Below, piece by piece: positions 16,461 through 25,350 of a stretch of 64,000 nt of DNA. Location of the stretch: the NCBI RefSeq assembly GCF_000378305.1, contig NZ_KB899539.1:95854-159853 (forward strand), read 5' to 3'. Numbering within the stretch: the first letter of the stretch is position 1; each line of letters opens with the position of its first letter. The position numbers and the translations under genes were made by a program. This stretch comes from Thioalkalivibrio sp. ALJ12 (GTDB lineage Bacteria; Pseudomonadota; Gammaproteobacteria; Ectothiorhodospirales; Ectothiorhodospiraceae). Below the pieces are notes generated by a model that saw nothing but the letters and a program-made list of their open reading frames with translations, was not told the origin of the DNA and did not search any database.

Positions 16461-18784
16461 ACTGGCGCAGATCCGTTTCGCGGGCCGCGATGGCGGTCCG
16501 GTTTTCGCGTGCGTGGCCGTGGGTGCGTCCGGTGTATGCGCTGATGGGGCCGTTTGTCGATCTGAGGTCGCTGGTGTTCGGGTTGCAGGCCGGTGGCGGA
16601 CCGGCGGCGTCGGCGATGCCGCGAGCGCGGGATCGGGGAGCACCGCCGCTCTGTGGCGAGCCGGCAGGGGGTGGCCGTGCGGATGCGCGGACAGGCAGCG
16701 ACTTTGTGCTGTACCGGATCGTGGGCAATGACCTCTGGCCCCGGCACCGGGTGGGGCAGTCGCGGGAGAATGTGGCCTGGATCCTGGAGCATGAGCCGGA
16801 ACTGGCCGGCTGCGAGAAGCGGTGGGTGGTCAATCGCATCGTGGATCCCGGCGAGGAGGAGGCGATCCTGCGGCTTCTGGAAGAGGCTGGGCAGCCGTAT
16901 GTGCACATCCCGTTTCGCTGGGACGAGTACCGGGTGGTGGGCTGGGACGTGTGCGGGGTGCCGCCGGAGTACACGCCGGGGACGCGGGGCTTTCGCCAGC
17001 TTTCGGAGCTTATGCAGGGGCGGGTGCTGATGCGGCTGTATCGGCACAAGAACAACTATGTGATGAACAACAACGGGGCGCGCAACGCGGCGCTGCGGGA
17101 TGGTCGCGGCCGAGCCGATTGGGTGTTGCCCTGGGACGGCAACTGCTTTGTAACGCGCGAGGCCTGGAGCGAGATCGTGGAGGGCGTGCGTGCGCGCTCG
17201 GAGCGGCCTTACCACATCGTGCCGATGGCGCGGATTACCCGAAACGAGGACCTGTTGAACGACGGCTTTCGCCCGGAGGCGCTGGAGGAGCCGCAGGTCG
17301 TCTTTCGCCGGGATGCGCAGGAGCGCTTCGACGAGGCGTTTTGCTATGGCCGCCGGCCGAAGGTCGAGCTGCTGTGGCGGCTGGGCGTGACGGGGCCGTG
17401 GGATGACTGGCCACAGGAGCCCTGGGACCTGGATTTCCCCGCGTTTGCGGCCGAGGCGGGTTGCTATACCGAGTGTGGCTGGGTGGCGCGGCTGTTCTCT
17501 GGCCGGGCGGAGCAGGAGGTTTCGAAAGGAGACGAGGCGTTCCAGAGCCGCGGACTTGCGCGGATCGAGGCCGTGGGGGCGATGCTGGAGCGTGTCGACG
17601 AGCTTGCCTTTGATGAGGGACGCGATCGGCTGGCGCTGTGCGTGTTCAACGAGGACCGGCTGAACGACGAAAGCCTGGCGCAGTCACTGCGCGAGCCGCT
17701 TCTGGCATACGCGGACGAGGCACTCGGGCGCGGGCCGTTCAGCGTGGTGGACAAGACGACACTGCCGCCCAGTGGCGATGGGCATGATTACTGGCATCCG
17801 GCGCCTTACTACTGGCCGCATCCGCTGCGTATTCCGGGCCTGCCGTATGTGATGCGGGACGGTGAACGGGTCCCGGGGACACGGTTGTACGAGCCGGAAA
17901 GTGATCGTTACGACCGCACGCGGCTGCAGCGCCTGTTCGACGATGGGCTGGTGCTGGCGATGGCGCACCACGCCACAGGAGACAAACGTTACGGCGAGCA
18001 TGCGGCCAGGCTGGTGCGGCGCTGGTTCCTGGATGCCGACACGGCGATGCATCCGCACCTGGAATATGCGCAGGTGCGGCGGGGGCACAACCGGAATCGT
18101 GGTTCCAGTTCCGGCTTGATCGAATTCAAGGATCTTTACTACTTCCTGGATGGCGTGCGCCTGCTGCTACGGGGCGGCGTGCTGGGCGAGAGTGATCGCG
18201 CGAGGCTGGAAAACTGGATGGGCCGTTATCTCGACTGGCTGCGGACCAGTCCGCAGGGACTGGACGAGCGGGCATCGCAGAACAACCATGGCACCTACTA
18301 TGACCTTCAGGTGGCCTCGATCGGGGCGTTTCTGGGGGAGTGGAAGGTCGTTCGCGAAACGCTGCGCGACAGCCGTTCGCGGATTCTGGGACAGTTCGCG
18401 CCCGATGGCAGCCTGCCCAAGGAGTTGGCGCGTACCACTTCGGCCCATTACGAGTGTTTTACGATCCAGGGCTGGATTCATCTGGCGCGGCTGGCCGAGT
18501 CCATTGGCGAGGATCTCTGGTCCTTCGAGGGGCCGGAAGGGCAGGGGCTGCGTCGAGGCATGGAGTGGCTGCTCGCGCACATGGGGAAGCCGTGGCCGTA
18601 TCAGCAGATTGATGCGTTCGACGAGGCGCGCTTCCACCCGATTCTGTTCGCCTATCAGGAGAAGTACGGTGATCCACCGGTTGAGCTCGACGAGCTGCCA
18701 GCGCCCGGTGCGATTAAACCCGTGTTCTTCCCGCACGACGGGATCCCGCCATTCTGGCAGTACACGCTCAGATCAGACTCGTAA
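16457..18784 (+). CDS. GT-like domain fused to a PL5-type alginate lyase domain
   Basis: 775 aa. Residues 1-75 are a leader with RPVYALMGPFVDLRSLVFG, probably membrane-associated. Residues about 78-375 are the unnamed GT-A-like domain (FVLYRIVGNDLWPRH near 79, WVLPWDGNCF with Asp227). Residues about 430-770 are the lyase toroid (DYWHPAPYYWPHP near 440, NNHG at 609-612, Arg659, His664, Tyr665), with the family's catalytic set intact. The protein is closely similar to the first 730 residues of the 1469-aa protein but ends just after FFPHDGIPPFW. A biosynthetic and a degradative domain in one chain suggests editing or release of the glycan while it is made (inference). No secretion signal is evident, unlike classical periplasmic AlgL. 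Confidence 0.8.
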   Translation: MNWRRSVSRAAMAVRFSRAWPWVRPVYALMGPFVDLRSLVFGLQAGGGPAASAMPRARDRGAPPLCGEPAGGGRADARTGSDFVLYRIVGNDLWPRHRVGQSRENVAWILEHEPELAGCEKRWVVNRIVDPGEEEAILRLLEEAGQPYVHIPFRWDEYRVVGWDVCGVPPEYTPGTRGFRQLSELMQGRVLMRLYRHKNNYVMNNNGARNAALRDGRGRADWVLPWDGNCFVTREAWSEIVEGVRARSERPYHIVPMARITRNEDLLNDGFRPEALEEPQVVFRRDAQERFDEAFCYGRRPKVELLWRLGVTGPWDDWPQEPWDLDFPAFAAEAGCYTECGWVARLFSGRAEQEVSKGDEAFQSRGLARIEAVGAMLERVDELAFDEGRDRLALCVFNEDRLNDESLAQSLREPLLAYADEALGRGPFSVVDKTTLPPSGDGHDYWHPAPYYWPHPLRIPGLPYVMRDGERVPGTRLYEPESDRYDRTRLQRLFDDGLVLAMAHHATGDKRYGEHAARLVRRWFLDADTAMHPHLEYAQVRRGHNRNRGSSSGLIEFKDLYYFLDGVRLLLRGGVLGESDRARLENWMGRYLDWLRTSPQGLDERASQNNHGTYYDLQVASIGAFLGEWKVVRETLRDSRSRILGQFAPDGSLPKELARTTSAHYECFTIQGWIHLARLAESIGEDLWSFEGPEGQGLRRGMEWLLAHMGKPWPYQQIDAFDEARFHPILFAYQEKYGDPPVELDELPAPGAIKPVFFPHDGIPPFWQYTLRSDS

Positions 18785-19084
18785 TGTCGGATGGCCGAAT
18801 GACGATGTAGCGGTCGTGATTCTGCTAGACGACCCGGCTGATCAGATGGTGGAGCGTGTGCTAATGCCTCTGAACATTAGGGCGTTGGCCTTTGGGTCCT
18901 GGTGTTGGGGATTAGATGTGGAAGCCGCATATTCGGCGGCTAACTGACTGCAGTTGATGCCTTGGTAAGCTACTTGGCGTGTGGCGGCTGGGTAGGGTGC
19001 ACACTTTTGATCATGTGGGCCAGCGGGCGTGGGAGCCGTTGGCCTCGTCCGCATCGAAGAGCGCGTGCGAGGGATCTCCGTGAG
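18785..19084. other. Gap with no supported gene
   Basis: About 300 bases after the lyase-fusion gene. Frames here are tails of shadows. Nothing recognisable was seen before the palindromic element that begins at 19085. Confidence 0.5.
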
Positions 19085-19156
19085 AAATGGGGACAGACTT
19101 ATTTGCTTACGTCCATCATCACGCCGGGCGTAAGCAAATAGATCTGTCCCCAGTTT
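19085..19156. mobile_element. MITE-like palindrome with RAYT transposon ends
   Basis: A 72-bp near-perfect inverted repeat with arms of about 27 bases, whose outer part reads GGGGACAGACTTATTTGC and whose inner ends are CTTACG/CGTAAG. The outer sequence matches the terminal repeats of the RAYT transposons at 24005 and 28080, so this is probably a non-autonomous derivative mobilised by that transposase. The following 300 bases (19157-19458) hold no supported gene. Confidence 0.75.
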
Positions 19157-19458
19157 CGCTGATCGTCGTACCGACTGGGCGGCTTGAGAACTGCGTTGCA
19201 AACATGCTCCAATCCGCCTGCGCGTCTTGGACGCGTACCCTTGCAGGAGGCCAGCCCCTGGCCGATCAGACGCCAAACCAGCCCCATCGACCTGAGGGCG
19301 GGCCTCCTGCGCAGGATCACGCCAACGGAACCCGCTCCTCGTGAACATCCCCACCAATGGCGCTGCTCTCTACCGCGCCGCGACCTTCCTGGTCAGCGCA
19401 ATGTGGTGCGGCCTGCGCCCGATCCGCCAGGGCGCGCAAGCCCGTGGCTATGGCGCTG

Positions 19459-19960
19459 TAGGAGCGCAGCCCTCTGCGCGATGGGGCGTGTCTTGCGTCC
19501 AATCGGCCAGGGGGCTGGCCTCCTACGGTGTCCGGGGCCGCTACCCCTTTAGGAGCGCAGCCCCCTGCGCGATGCGGCGTGTCTTGCACCCGATGGTCCA
19601 GGTTGCGCAAGCCCGTGGCTATACCGCTGTAGGAGCGCAGCCCTCTGCGCGATGGGGCGTGTCTTGCATCCAATCGGCCAGGGGGCTGGCCTCCTACGGT
19701 GCCCGGGGCCGCTACCCCGGTAGGAGCGCAGCCCTCTGCGCGATGGGGCGTGTCTTGCGCCCGATGGTCCAGGTTGCGCAAGCCCGTGGCTATACCGCTG
19801 TAGGAGCGCAGCCCTCTGCGCGATGGGGTGTGTCTTGCGCCCAATCGGCCAGGGGGCTGGCCTCCTACGGTGCCCGGGGCCGCTACCCCTGTAGGAGCGC
19901 AGCCCCCTGCGCGATGCGGCGTGTCTTGCGCCCGATCGGCCAGGGGGCTGACCTCCTACA
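19459..19960. repeat. Tandem array with exact 171-bp period, made of two REP-like palindromes per unit
   Basis: Left arms TAGGAGCGCAGCCCTCTG (or CCCCTG) start at 19459, 19550, 19630, 19721, 19801 and 19892. The first, third and fifth are spaced by exactly 171 bases, as are the second, fourth and sixth. Each unit has a half ending in a GGCCAGGGGGCTGGCCTCC arm and a half with GGTTGCGCAAGCCCGTGGC. The copies are nearly identical, implying recent expansion. The array ends about 30 bases before the ABC transporter start, so it lies in its upstream region. It is not a CRISPR: the spacers are themselves repeated. Confidence 0.9.
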
Positions 19961-19990
19961 AAACCGGGCGTACCAGCGGGCGCTGGCACG

Positions 19991-21802
19991 ATGAACACTT
20001 GGCGCAAAACGCTGGCGCTGCTCACCCCGAAGGAAAAACGCCGTGGTGGGCTTGTCCTGGGAATGGTGATCGTGATGGCCGTTCTCGAGACGGTCGGTGT
20101 CGCTTCGGTTATGCCGTTTCTGAGCGTGTTGGGCAACCCCGACGTGGTGCAGACCAATCCTGTGCTCAACACGGCCTACGAAGGCCTTGGCTTCACCTCG
20201 GTGGACGCCTTCATCCTGACGCTTGGCGCGGTGGCCTTCGGGCTCATTCTGTTTTCCGCTTTCTTCCGCTCGCTCACGCACTACGCGATGAATCGCTTCA
20301 TCGAGATGCGCCGCCACAGCATCGGCAAGCGGCTGCTGGAGACCTACCTGCGCCAGCCTTATGCCTTCTTCCTCGACCGCCACAGCGGCGACATGGCCAA
20401 GAACATCCTCTCCGAGGTTGACCAGCTCGTGCAGAACGTCTTCCGCCCCGGCATGCAGATGGTTGCCTACGGTGTGGTGGTGATCGCGCTGGTGATTCTG
20501 CTGATCGTCGTGGACCCGTGGCTGGCACTGGGCGTGGCGGTAGTGATTGGTGGCATGTATGCGCTGATCTTCGGCACTGTACGGGGCGTTCTCGGCCGCG
20601 TGGGGCGTGACCGCGCTCGTGCCAACCAGGAGCGCTTCACCGCCGCCAGCGAGGCCCTGGGCGGTATCAAGGACATCAAGCTGTTGGGCCGCGAACACGC
20701 CTACCTTTCCCGGTTCGACGGCCCCTCGGCCCGCCAGGCCCGCCACCAGGCCACCAACCAGACACTCGGCGAAATCCCCAAGTTCATCATCGAGGCGATC
20801 GGTTTTGGCGGTGTGATCGCACTTACGCTGGTCCTGCTGGCCACCCAGGGCGGAACTGGCAGCAACGCCCTGGGCGACATCCTGCCCATTCTTGGCCTCT
20901 ACGCATTTGCGGGCTATCGCCTGCTGCCAGCGGCCCAGCGCATCTATGCCGGCATGGCAAAACTGCGCTTTGGTGGGGCTGCGGTCGACAACGCCTACTA
21001 CGATCTGCATCAGCGCGCGGCGTTGGCCGAATTGTACAAACGCGCGCCTCAACCGTTAGTACCCAGGCGGAACATCACGCTGCAGAAGGTCCACTACACC
21101 TACCCGAACGCCGAACGCGCGGCCCTGCATGGGATCAACCTGGAAATCCCCGTGGGCAGCTCCGTGGGCATCGTCGGCGCCTCCGGCGCAGGCAAGACGA
21201 CGCTGGTCGACGTGCTACTCGGCCTGCTGCGCCCCACCGAAGGCGCCATCGTGGTGGACGGCAAGCCGATCACCGACGACAACCTGCGCGCCTGGCAACA
21301 GGCGCTTGGTTATGTGCCGCAGGACATCTTCCTGACCGACTCGACCGTGGCCGAAAACATCGCCCTGGGCGTGCCGCCCGAGCAGATCGATCACGAGCAG
21401 GTGGAACGCTGCGCCCGCATGGCCCAGGTGCACGACTTCATCGTCCAGGATATGCCGCAGGGCTACGAAACCCTAGTGGGTGAGCGCGGCGTCCGCTTGT
21501 CGGGCGGGCAGCGCCAGCGGATCGGCATTGCCCGGGCGCTCTACCATGATCCACCCGTACTCGTGTTCGACGAGGCCACCAGCGCACTGGACCACGAGAC
21601 GGAAACTGCAGTCATGGAGGCCGTTGCCGTGCTGTCCAGCACCAAGACGATCATCATGATCGCCCATCGGCTGGGCACTGTCTCGCGATGCGATTCCATC
21701 GTGAAATTGCAGCAGGGTGCGGTGCAGTCATGTGAAGCACCCGTCACTGCGCCACCGGATGGTCAGGTCGTGGACAAAGACACCACCAAGCGAGCCCCGT
21801 GA
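19991..21802 (+). CDS. ABC exporter, MsbA/PglK-like (membrane domain fused to ATPase)
   Basis: 603 aa. Six transmembrane helices occupy about residues 20-310; the ATPase follows with Walker A GASGAGKTT near 396, Q-loop YVPQD near 440, signature LSGGQRQR near 503 and Walker B VLVFDEATSALD near 520, and an H-loop AHR near 556. A half-transporter of this type works as a homodimer and flips lipid-linked oligosaccharides across the inner membrane. Its position in the glycan locus, beside UDP-sugar and transferase genes, fits that role. Part of its 3' end is duplicated at 24795. Transcription must pass, or start within, the repeat array just upstream. Confidence 0.92.
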   Translation: MNTWRKTLALLTPKEKRRGGLVLGMVIVMAVLETVGVASVMPFLSVLGNPDVVQTNPVLNTAYEGLGFTSVDAFILTLGAVAFGLILFSAFFRSLTHYAMNRFIEMRRHSIGKRLLETYLRQPYAFFLDRHSGDMAKNILSEVDQLVQNVFRPGMQMVAYGVVVIALVILLIVVDPWLALGVAVVIGGMYALIFGTVRGVLGRVGRDRARANQERFTAASEALGGIKDIKLLGREHAYLSRFDGPSARQARHQATNQTLGEIPKFIIEAIGFGGVIALTLVLLATQGGTGSNALGDILPILGLYAFAGYRLLPAAQRIYAGMAKLRFGGAAVDNAYYDLHQRAALAELYKRAPQPLVPRRNITLQKVHYTYPNAERAALHGINLEIPVGSSVGIVGASGAGKTTLVDVLLGLLRPTEGAIVVDGKPITDDNLRAWQQALGYVPQDIFLTDSTVAENIALGVPPEQIDHEQVERCARMAQVHDFIVQDMPQGYETLVGERGVRLSGGQRQRIGIARALYHDPPVLVFDEATSALDHETETAVMEAVAVLSSTKTIIMIAHRLGTVSRCDSIVKLQQGAVQSCEAPVTAPPDGQVVDKDTTKRAP

Positions 21803-21832
21803 GACGGGCCGGATAAGGAAAGCAAAACTGCC

Positions 21833-22795
21833 ATGCAATACAGCCTTCGAAAGAAAGTCCTGGTCACGGGTGGCGCCGGGTTTCTGGGGTCCCGCTTGTG
21901 CGAGCGACTCTTGCAGGAGGGGCACGAAGTGTTGTGCGTGGATAACTTCTTTACAGGCTCCCGCGACAATATTCGAGATCTTGTTCCCAACCCGCTATTC
22001 GAAGTGGTGCGGCACGATATTACGCAGCCCCTGTATGTCGAGGCGGACGAGATCTACAACCTGGCATGCCCGGCTTCACCCGTGCATTATCAGTTTGACC
22101 CCGTTCAGACGACCAAGGTGTGCGTGCATGGTGCGATCAACATGCTGGGTCTGGCCAAGAGGACCGGTGCCCGGATCCTCCAGGCATCGACCAGCGAGGT
22201 GTACGGCGACCCGGAAGTGCACCCCCAGAAGGAAGACTACTGGGGCCGCGTGAACCCCATTGGCCCGCGCGCCTGCTACGACGAAGCCAAGCGCTGTTCC
22301 GAAACCCTGTTCTTTGACTATCGGCGCCAGCATGCGATGCCGATCAAGGTGGCTCGCATCTTCAATACCTACGGGCCAAGGATGCAGCCGCGCGATGGTC
22401 GAGTCATTTCCAATTTCGTCGTTCAGGCGCTGCAGGGCGAGCCCATCACGATCTACGGCAGCGGTGATCAGACGCGCTCATTCTGTTTTGTCGATGACAT
22501 GGTCCAGGGCCTGATGGACCTGATGAAAACGGACGACGGCTTTACCGGCCCAATCAATCTGGGCAACCCGCAGGAAGTGTCAGTACTCGATCTGGCACGC
22601 CAGATTATCCGACAGACGGGCTCGAACTCACCGCTGGTCCACGAAGACCCGCCAGAGGATGATCCGCGGCAACGCCGGCCCGACATTTCCCTGGCGAGGG
22701 ACGAACTCGGGTGGCAGCCTACCGTTCCACTCGAGGCGGGCCTGGAGCAGACGATCTCATGGTTCCACGACCTGCGCGCGCGAGGGTTGGCTTGA
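21833..22795 (+). CDS. uxs: UDP-glucuronate decarboxylase (UDP-xylose synthase)
   Basis: 320 aa extended short-chain dehydrogenase. The NAD site GGAGFLGS is at residues 14-21; [25 protein letters not shown] and the later [17 protein letters not shown] are diagnostic of the UXS family; the catalytic YxxxK is YDEAK in [10 protein letters not shown] near 148. It oxidises UDP-glucuronate, decarboxylates it and reduces the product to UDP-xylose. The GT61 gene that follows is a candidate user of UDP-xylose. No UDP-glucose dehydrogenase is in the window, so UDP-glucuronate must come from elsewhere. A broken copy of the first third lies 3111 bases downstream. Confidence 0.92.
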   Translation: MQYSLRKKVLVTGGAGFLGSRLCERLLQEGHEVLCVDNFFTGSRDNIRDLVPNPLFEVVRHDITQPLYVEADEIYNLACPASPVHYQFDPVQTTKVCVHGAINMLGLAKRTGARILQASTSEVYGDPEVHPQKEDYWGRVNPIGPRACYDEAKRCSETLFFDYRRQHAMPIKVARIFNTYGPRMQPRDGRVISNFVVQALQGEPITIYGSGDQTRSFCFVDDMVQGLMDLMKTDDGFTGPINLGNPQEVSVLDLARQIIRQTGSNSPLVHEDPPEDDPRQRRPDISLARDELGWQPTVPLEAGLEQTISWFHDLRARGLA

Positions 22796-22826
22796 GCATG
22801 AAGATTGTCGACAAGGGGCCCGTTGG

Positions 22827-24002
22827 ATGACACAGCACTTGAATCCCGTGCGTCTGGCCAAAACTGCAGCGCGCAGAGCACTGCATGCGCTGGAGGACAT
22901 CACGTCGGTTCGGCCTGGTGACACTGGCCCGGTGCGCTGGATCGACGCGGAGCCGTCGGGCTGGGCCCCTGGTACAGGTTCGTACGCCCCAACCCGTGAT
23001 CAGGACACACTCCGATGGGATGAGCAGCATTCCATTGGGCTCGCGGGAGTCTGTCACGTCGAAAGAGCCGATGTCCTCATGCTCCAGCCAAGTGCGACGG
23101 GGCGGCATCCACTGGATCGGCGGGCTGCCGTGCGCGTACACCCCTTTCGCAGAGTGAACTATCCAGGTGCTCTGTACCTGTCTTCCCGACGGATTAGAAG
23201 TGTCTTCCACAAGAGGCAGCGGCTTCCGCAAAACAGCCACCACCTTAAGGGCCGGGTAGCCTTGTTGGGCAATGAAGTGAGTGATGCCTGCAACTACTAC
23301 CATTTCTGGCTGGATACGGTCGGAGACTTGCTGATGCTGCGCGATACGCTCCCTTCGAGCCTGCAGCCGGATCGCTTTTTGGTGTCCCATGCCGGAGCAC
23401 CCTGGCAGGATGAAATACTGCACCGGATGGGCATCGCGCCGGAGCAAGTCACTCGATATGCCGACCACGAGCGGTTAACGGCTGATGAGCTTCTTGTGCC
23501 TCTCCGGGGCAAGGGTGCCGTAGGTGTCACGCCTGGGCTCGTCAACCGTATCCGCCGCGAGGTCAATCCGCGCATTGACGCGCCACAAGCCGGCCGCTTG
23601 CTCTATATCTCCAGGGGCGACAGCCCTCGCCGAACGGTCACAAACGAAGCGGAGGTTCGCGATCTGGTTCGGCGTTATGGCATAGAGGTGCTGGAGCTAT
23701 CCGGCATGAGCGTAGCCGACCAGATCGACCTGTTCGCCTCGGCACGGCTAGTGGTCGCCACACATGGCGCAGGTCTAACCAACCTGATGTGGTGCCAGGA
23801 AGGGACCACCGTGATCGAACTGCTGCCGGACCGTCATCGAAACCCATGCTTTCGCGATATTTGTGCACAACGGCAGCTCAGGCATGACGCTATCCTTTGT
23901 CCGCAGGCCGGGGCCACGAAGGGACTTGATGCGCCTATGACGGTCACGCTTGACGAATTGCACGCGTTGTTACTCCGCTATGGACCACATGACTGCCGTT
24001 AA
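22827..24002 (+). CDS. GT61 family glycosyltransferase
   Basis: 391 aa from the ATG preceded by AAGGGG; an upstream in-frame extension overlaps the decarboxylase gene and is rejected. NYYHFWLDTVGDLLMLRD near 155 and ATHGAGLTNLMWC near 312 are the hallmark motifs of GT61 (formerly DUF563). Plant members are xylosyl- and arabinosyltransferases and animal EOGT belongs here; bacterial members sit in capsule loci. Being directly after a UDP-xylose synthase makes xylose transfer a good guess (inference). A RAYT transposon begins two bases after the stop codon. Confidence 0.88.
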   Translation: MTQHLNPVRLAKTAARRALHALEDITSVRPGDTGPVRWIDAEPSGWAPGTGSYAPTRDQDTLRWDEQHSIGLAGVCHVERADVLMLQPSATGRHPLDRRAAVRVHPFRRVNYPGALYLSSRRIRSVFHKRQRLPQNSHHLKGRVALLGNEVSDACNYYHFWLDTVGDLLMLRDTLPSSLQPDRFLVSHAGAPWQDEILHRMGIAPEQVTRYADHERLTADELLVPLRGKGAVGVTPGLVNRIRREVNPRIDAPQAGRLLYISRGDSPRRTVTNEAEVRDLVRRYGIEVLELSGMSVADQIDLFASARLVVATHGAGLTNLMWCQEGTTVIELLPDRHRNPCFRDICAQRQLRHDAILCPQAGATKGLDAPMTVTLDELHALLLRYGPHDCR

Positions 24003-24004
24003 GG

Positions 24005-24777
24005 AAACGGGGACAGATTTATTTTCGCCTCAGTGAGCAGGTGGGTGATTTAGGGAGGAAGGTATGCCAAGGATGGCGCGACTGGTGCTGCCGCATATGC
24101 CGCACCATGTAATGCGGCGCGCACAACCGGCAGGTGTTTTTTGCCGGGGCGAGGATTGCGAGCGGTTCCTTGAAGGTTTGCGCGAGCTGAGCTGTGCGCT
24201 GGAAATTCGGGTGTATGCATACTGCCCGATGACTAACCATGTGCATCTGTTGCAGGGGCCGGGCGAGGAGGTCGCGGCGATAGGGTGGCTGACTAAGGTT
24301 CTGGCGGCGAGTACCACGCGGTATTGCAATCAGATCGAGGGGCTGATCCGGTACGTTGTGGGAAGGACGTTATAAATCCAGCCCGGTACAGACAGACACG
24401 TAGCTGCTCTCCTGCACGAGGTACATCGAGCTGAACCCGGTTCGGGCCAGCATGGTAGCGGCTGCCAACGAGTATCCATGGTGCAGCTACCGCAAGCGAA
24501 CGGGCGAGACGGAGTCCTGGGTTGCTCTCGACCCGGCGTATCTCGACTTGGCGGCCCAAGAGGCCGAACGTCATGAATGCTACGCTCGCTTCGTGGAGCA
24601 GGGCGTCCCGCAGCAGGAGCTGACGCTGATGCGAGAGGCCCTCCAGCGCGGCCAGCTGATCGGAAACCGATGCTCCCTGGACAACGTGGAACAGATCATC
24701 GGCTGCCGAATCGAGCGACCCCGCACGGGCCACCCGTCGTCGCGTTGGACGTGAGAAAAATAAATCTGTCCCCGTTT
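24005..24777 (+). mobile_element. RAYT-type transposon with terminal inverted repeats
   Basis: Both ends carry an inverted repeat with core GGGGACAGATTTATTTT (24012 region) and AAATAAATCTGTCCCC (24762 region), pointing inward. Between them lies a broken Y1/IS200-like REP-associated tyrosine transposase gene. It sits immediately after the GT61 stop codon and 17 bases before a duplicated chromosomal segment. Confidence 0.85.
24064..24754 (+). pseudogene. REP-associated tyrosine transposase, frameshifted
   Basis: Starts MPRMARLVLPHMPHHV and contains the HUH metal motif in NHVHLLQGPG near 61. Compared with the second copy at 27367, about 14 bases are missing at 24369-24374 between two short CGTTA repeats. 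This shifts the frame; the C-terminal part (ELNPVRASMV, WCSYRKRTGE) continues in another frame to 24754, and an extra TAG lies shortly after the deletion. The enzyme is dead, but its ends could still be recognised by an active relative elsewhere. Confidence 0.85.
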
Positions 24778-24794
24778 TTTCCGTTTTTTGGAAC

Positions 24795-25304
24795 CGCGAT
24801 GCGATTACATCGTGAAACTGCAGCAGGATGCGGTGCAGCCATATGAAGCACCCGTCACTGCGTCACCGGGTGATCAGGCCAAGGAAAATGCAACGGACAA
24901 ACAAACCATGTGAGAACGGCCGGCCAAGCAACGCAAAACTACCACGCCCTACAGACATCGGAAGAAAGTGCCGGTCACGGGGCCGCTAGGTTTTCCGGAG
25001 TCTCGCTGGTCTGACCGAATCTTAGACGAGGGGCATGACGTGTTGTGCGTGGACGGCATCTTTACAGGCTCCCGCGACGACACTCGAGATCTCGTTCACG
25101 ACCCACTATTCCAAGTGGCCCGGCACGATATCATCCAGCCCTTGTGCGTCGAGGCGTACAAGATCTACACCCTTGCGGACGCGGCGTTCTCCGTGCATTG
25201 TCAGTTTGCTCCCATGCAGAAGACAAAGTTGTGATTGCATGGTGCGATTGACATGATAGGCGGGCACAAGAGGACCGGTCCCCGGATCCTCCCGGCATCG
25301 CCCG
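24795..25304 (+). pseudogene. Diverged duplicate of ABC-exporter 3' end and UDP-xylose synthase 5' end
   Basis: Collinear with 21684-22193 at a constant offset of 3111 bases, with no net insertion or deletion. The copy keeps the ABC stop codon (24911-24913), but the decarboxylase ATG has become ACG (24944), the GGAGF dinucleotide site has become GPLGF, and a TGA interrupts the frame at 25232-25234. By eye roughly three quarters of bases match. The duplicate therefore encodes nothing functional and forms, with the intact copy, direct repeats flanking the UXS-GT61-RAYT block. Confidence 0.88.
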
Positions 25305-25350
25305 GCGCTTTGACGCCGAGAATTGATTTATCTGAAAATGGTTATCGAGT

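Noticed and set aside
19087-19344. 85-aa open frame starting in the MITE-like palindrome
   Set aside because: Starts inside the inverted repeat, has no motif or ribosome site and no family resemblance.
19459-19960. Possible CRISPR array
   Set aside because: The intervals between repeats are themselves repeated with a 171-base period, arms are palindromic REP-like, and there are no cas genes.
24968-25234. 88-aa open frame resembling a UDP-sugar decarboxylase N-terminus as a real gene
   Set aside because: It is part of the diverged duplicate: the original start codon position is ACG, the NAD site is lost and the frame ends in a TGA.
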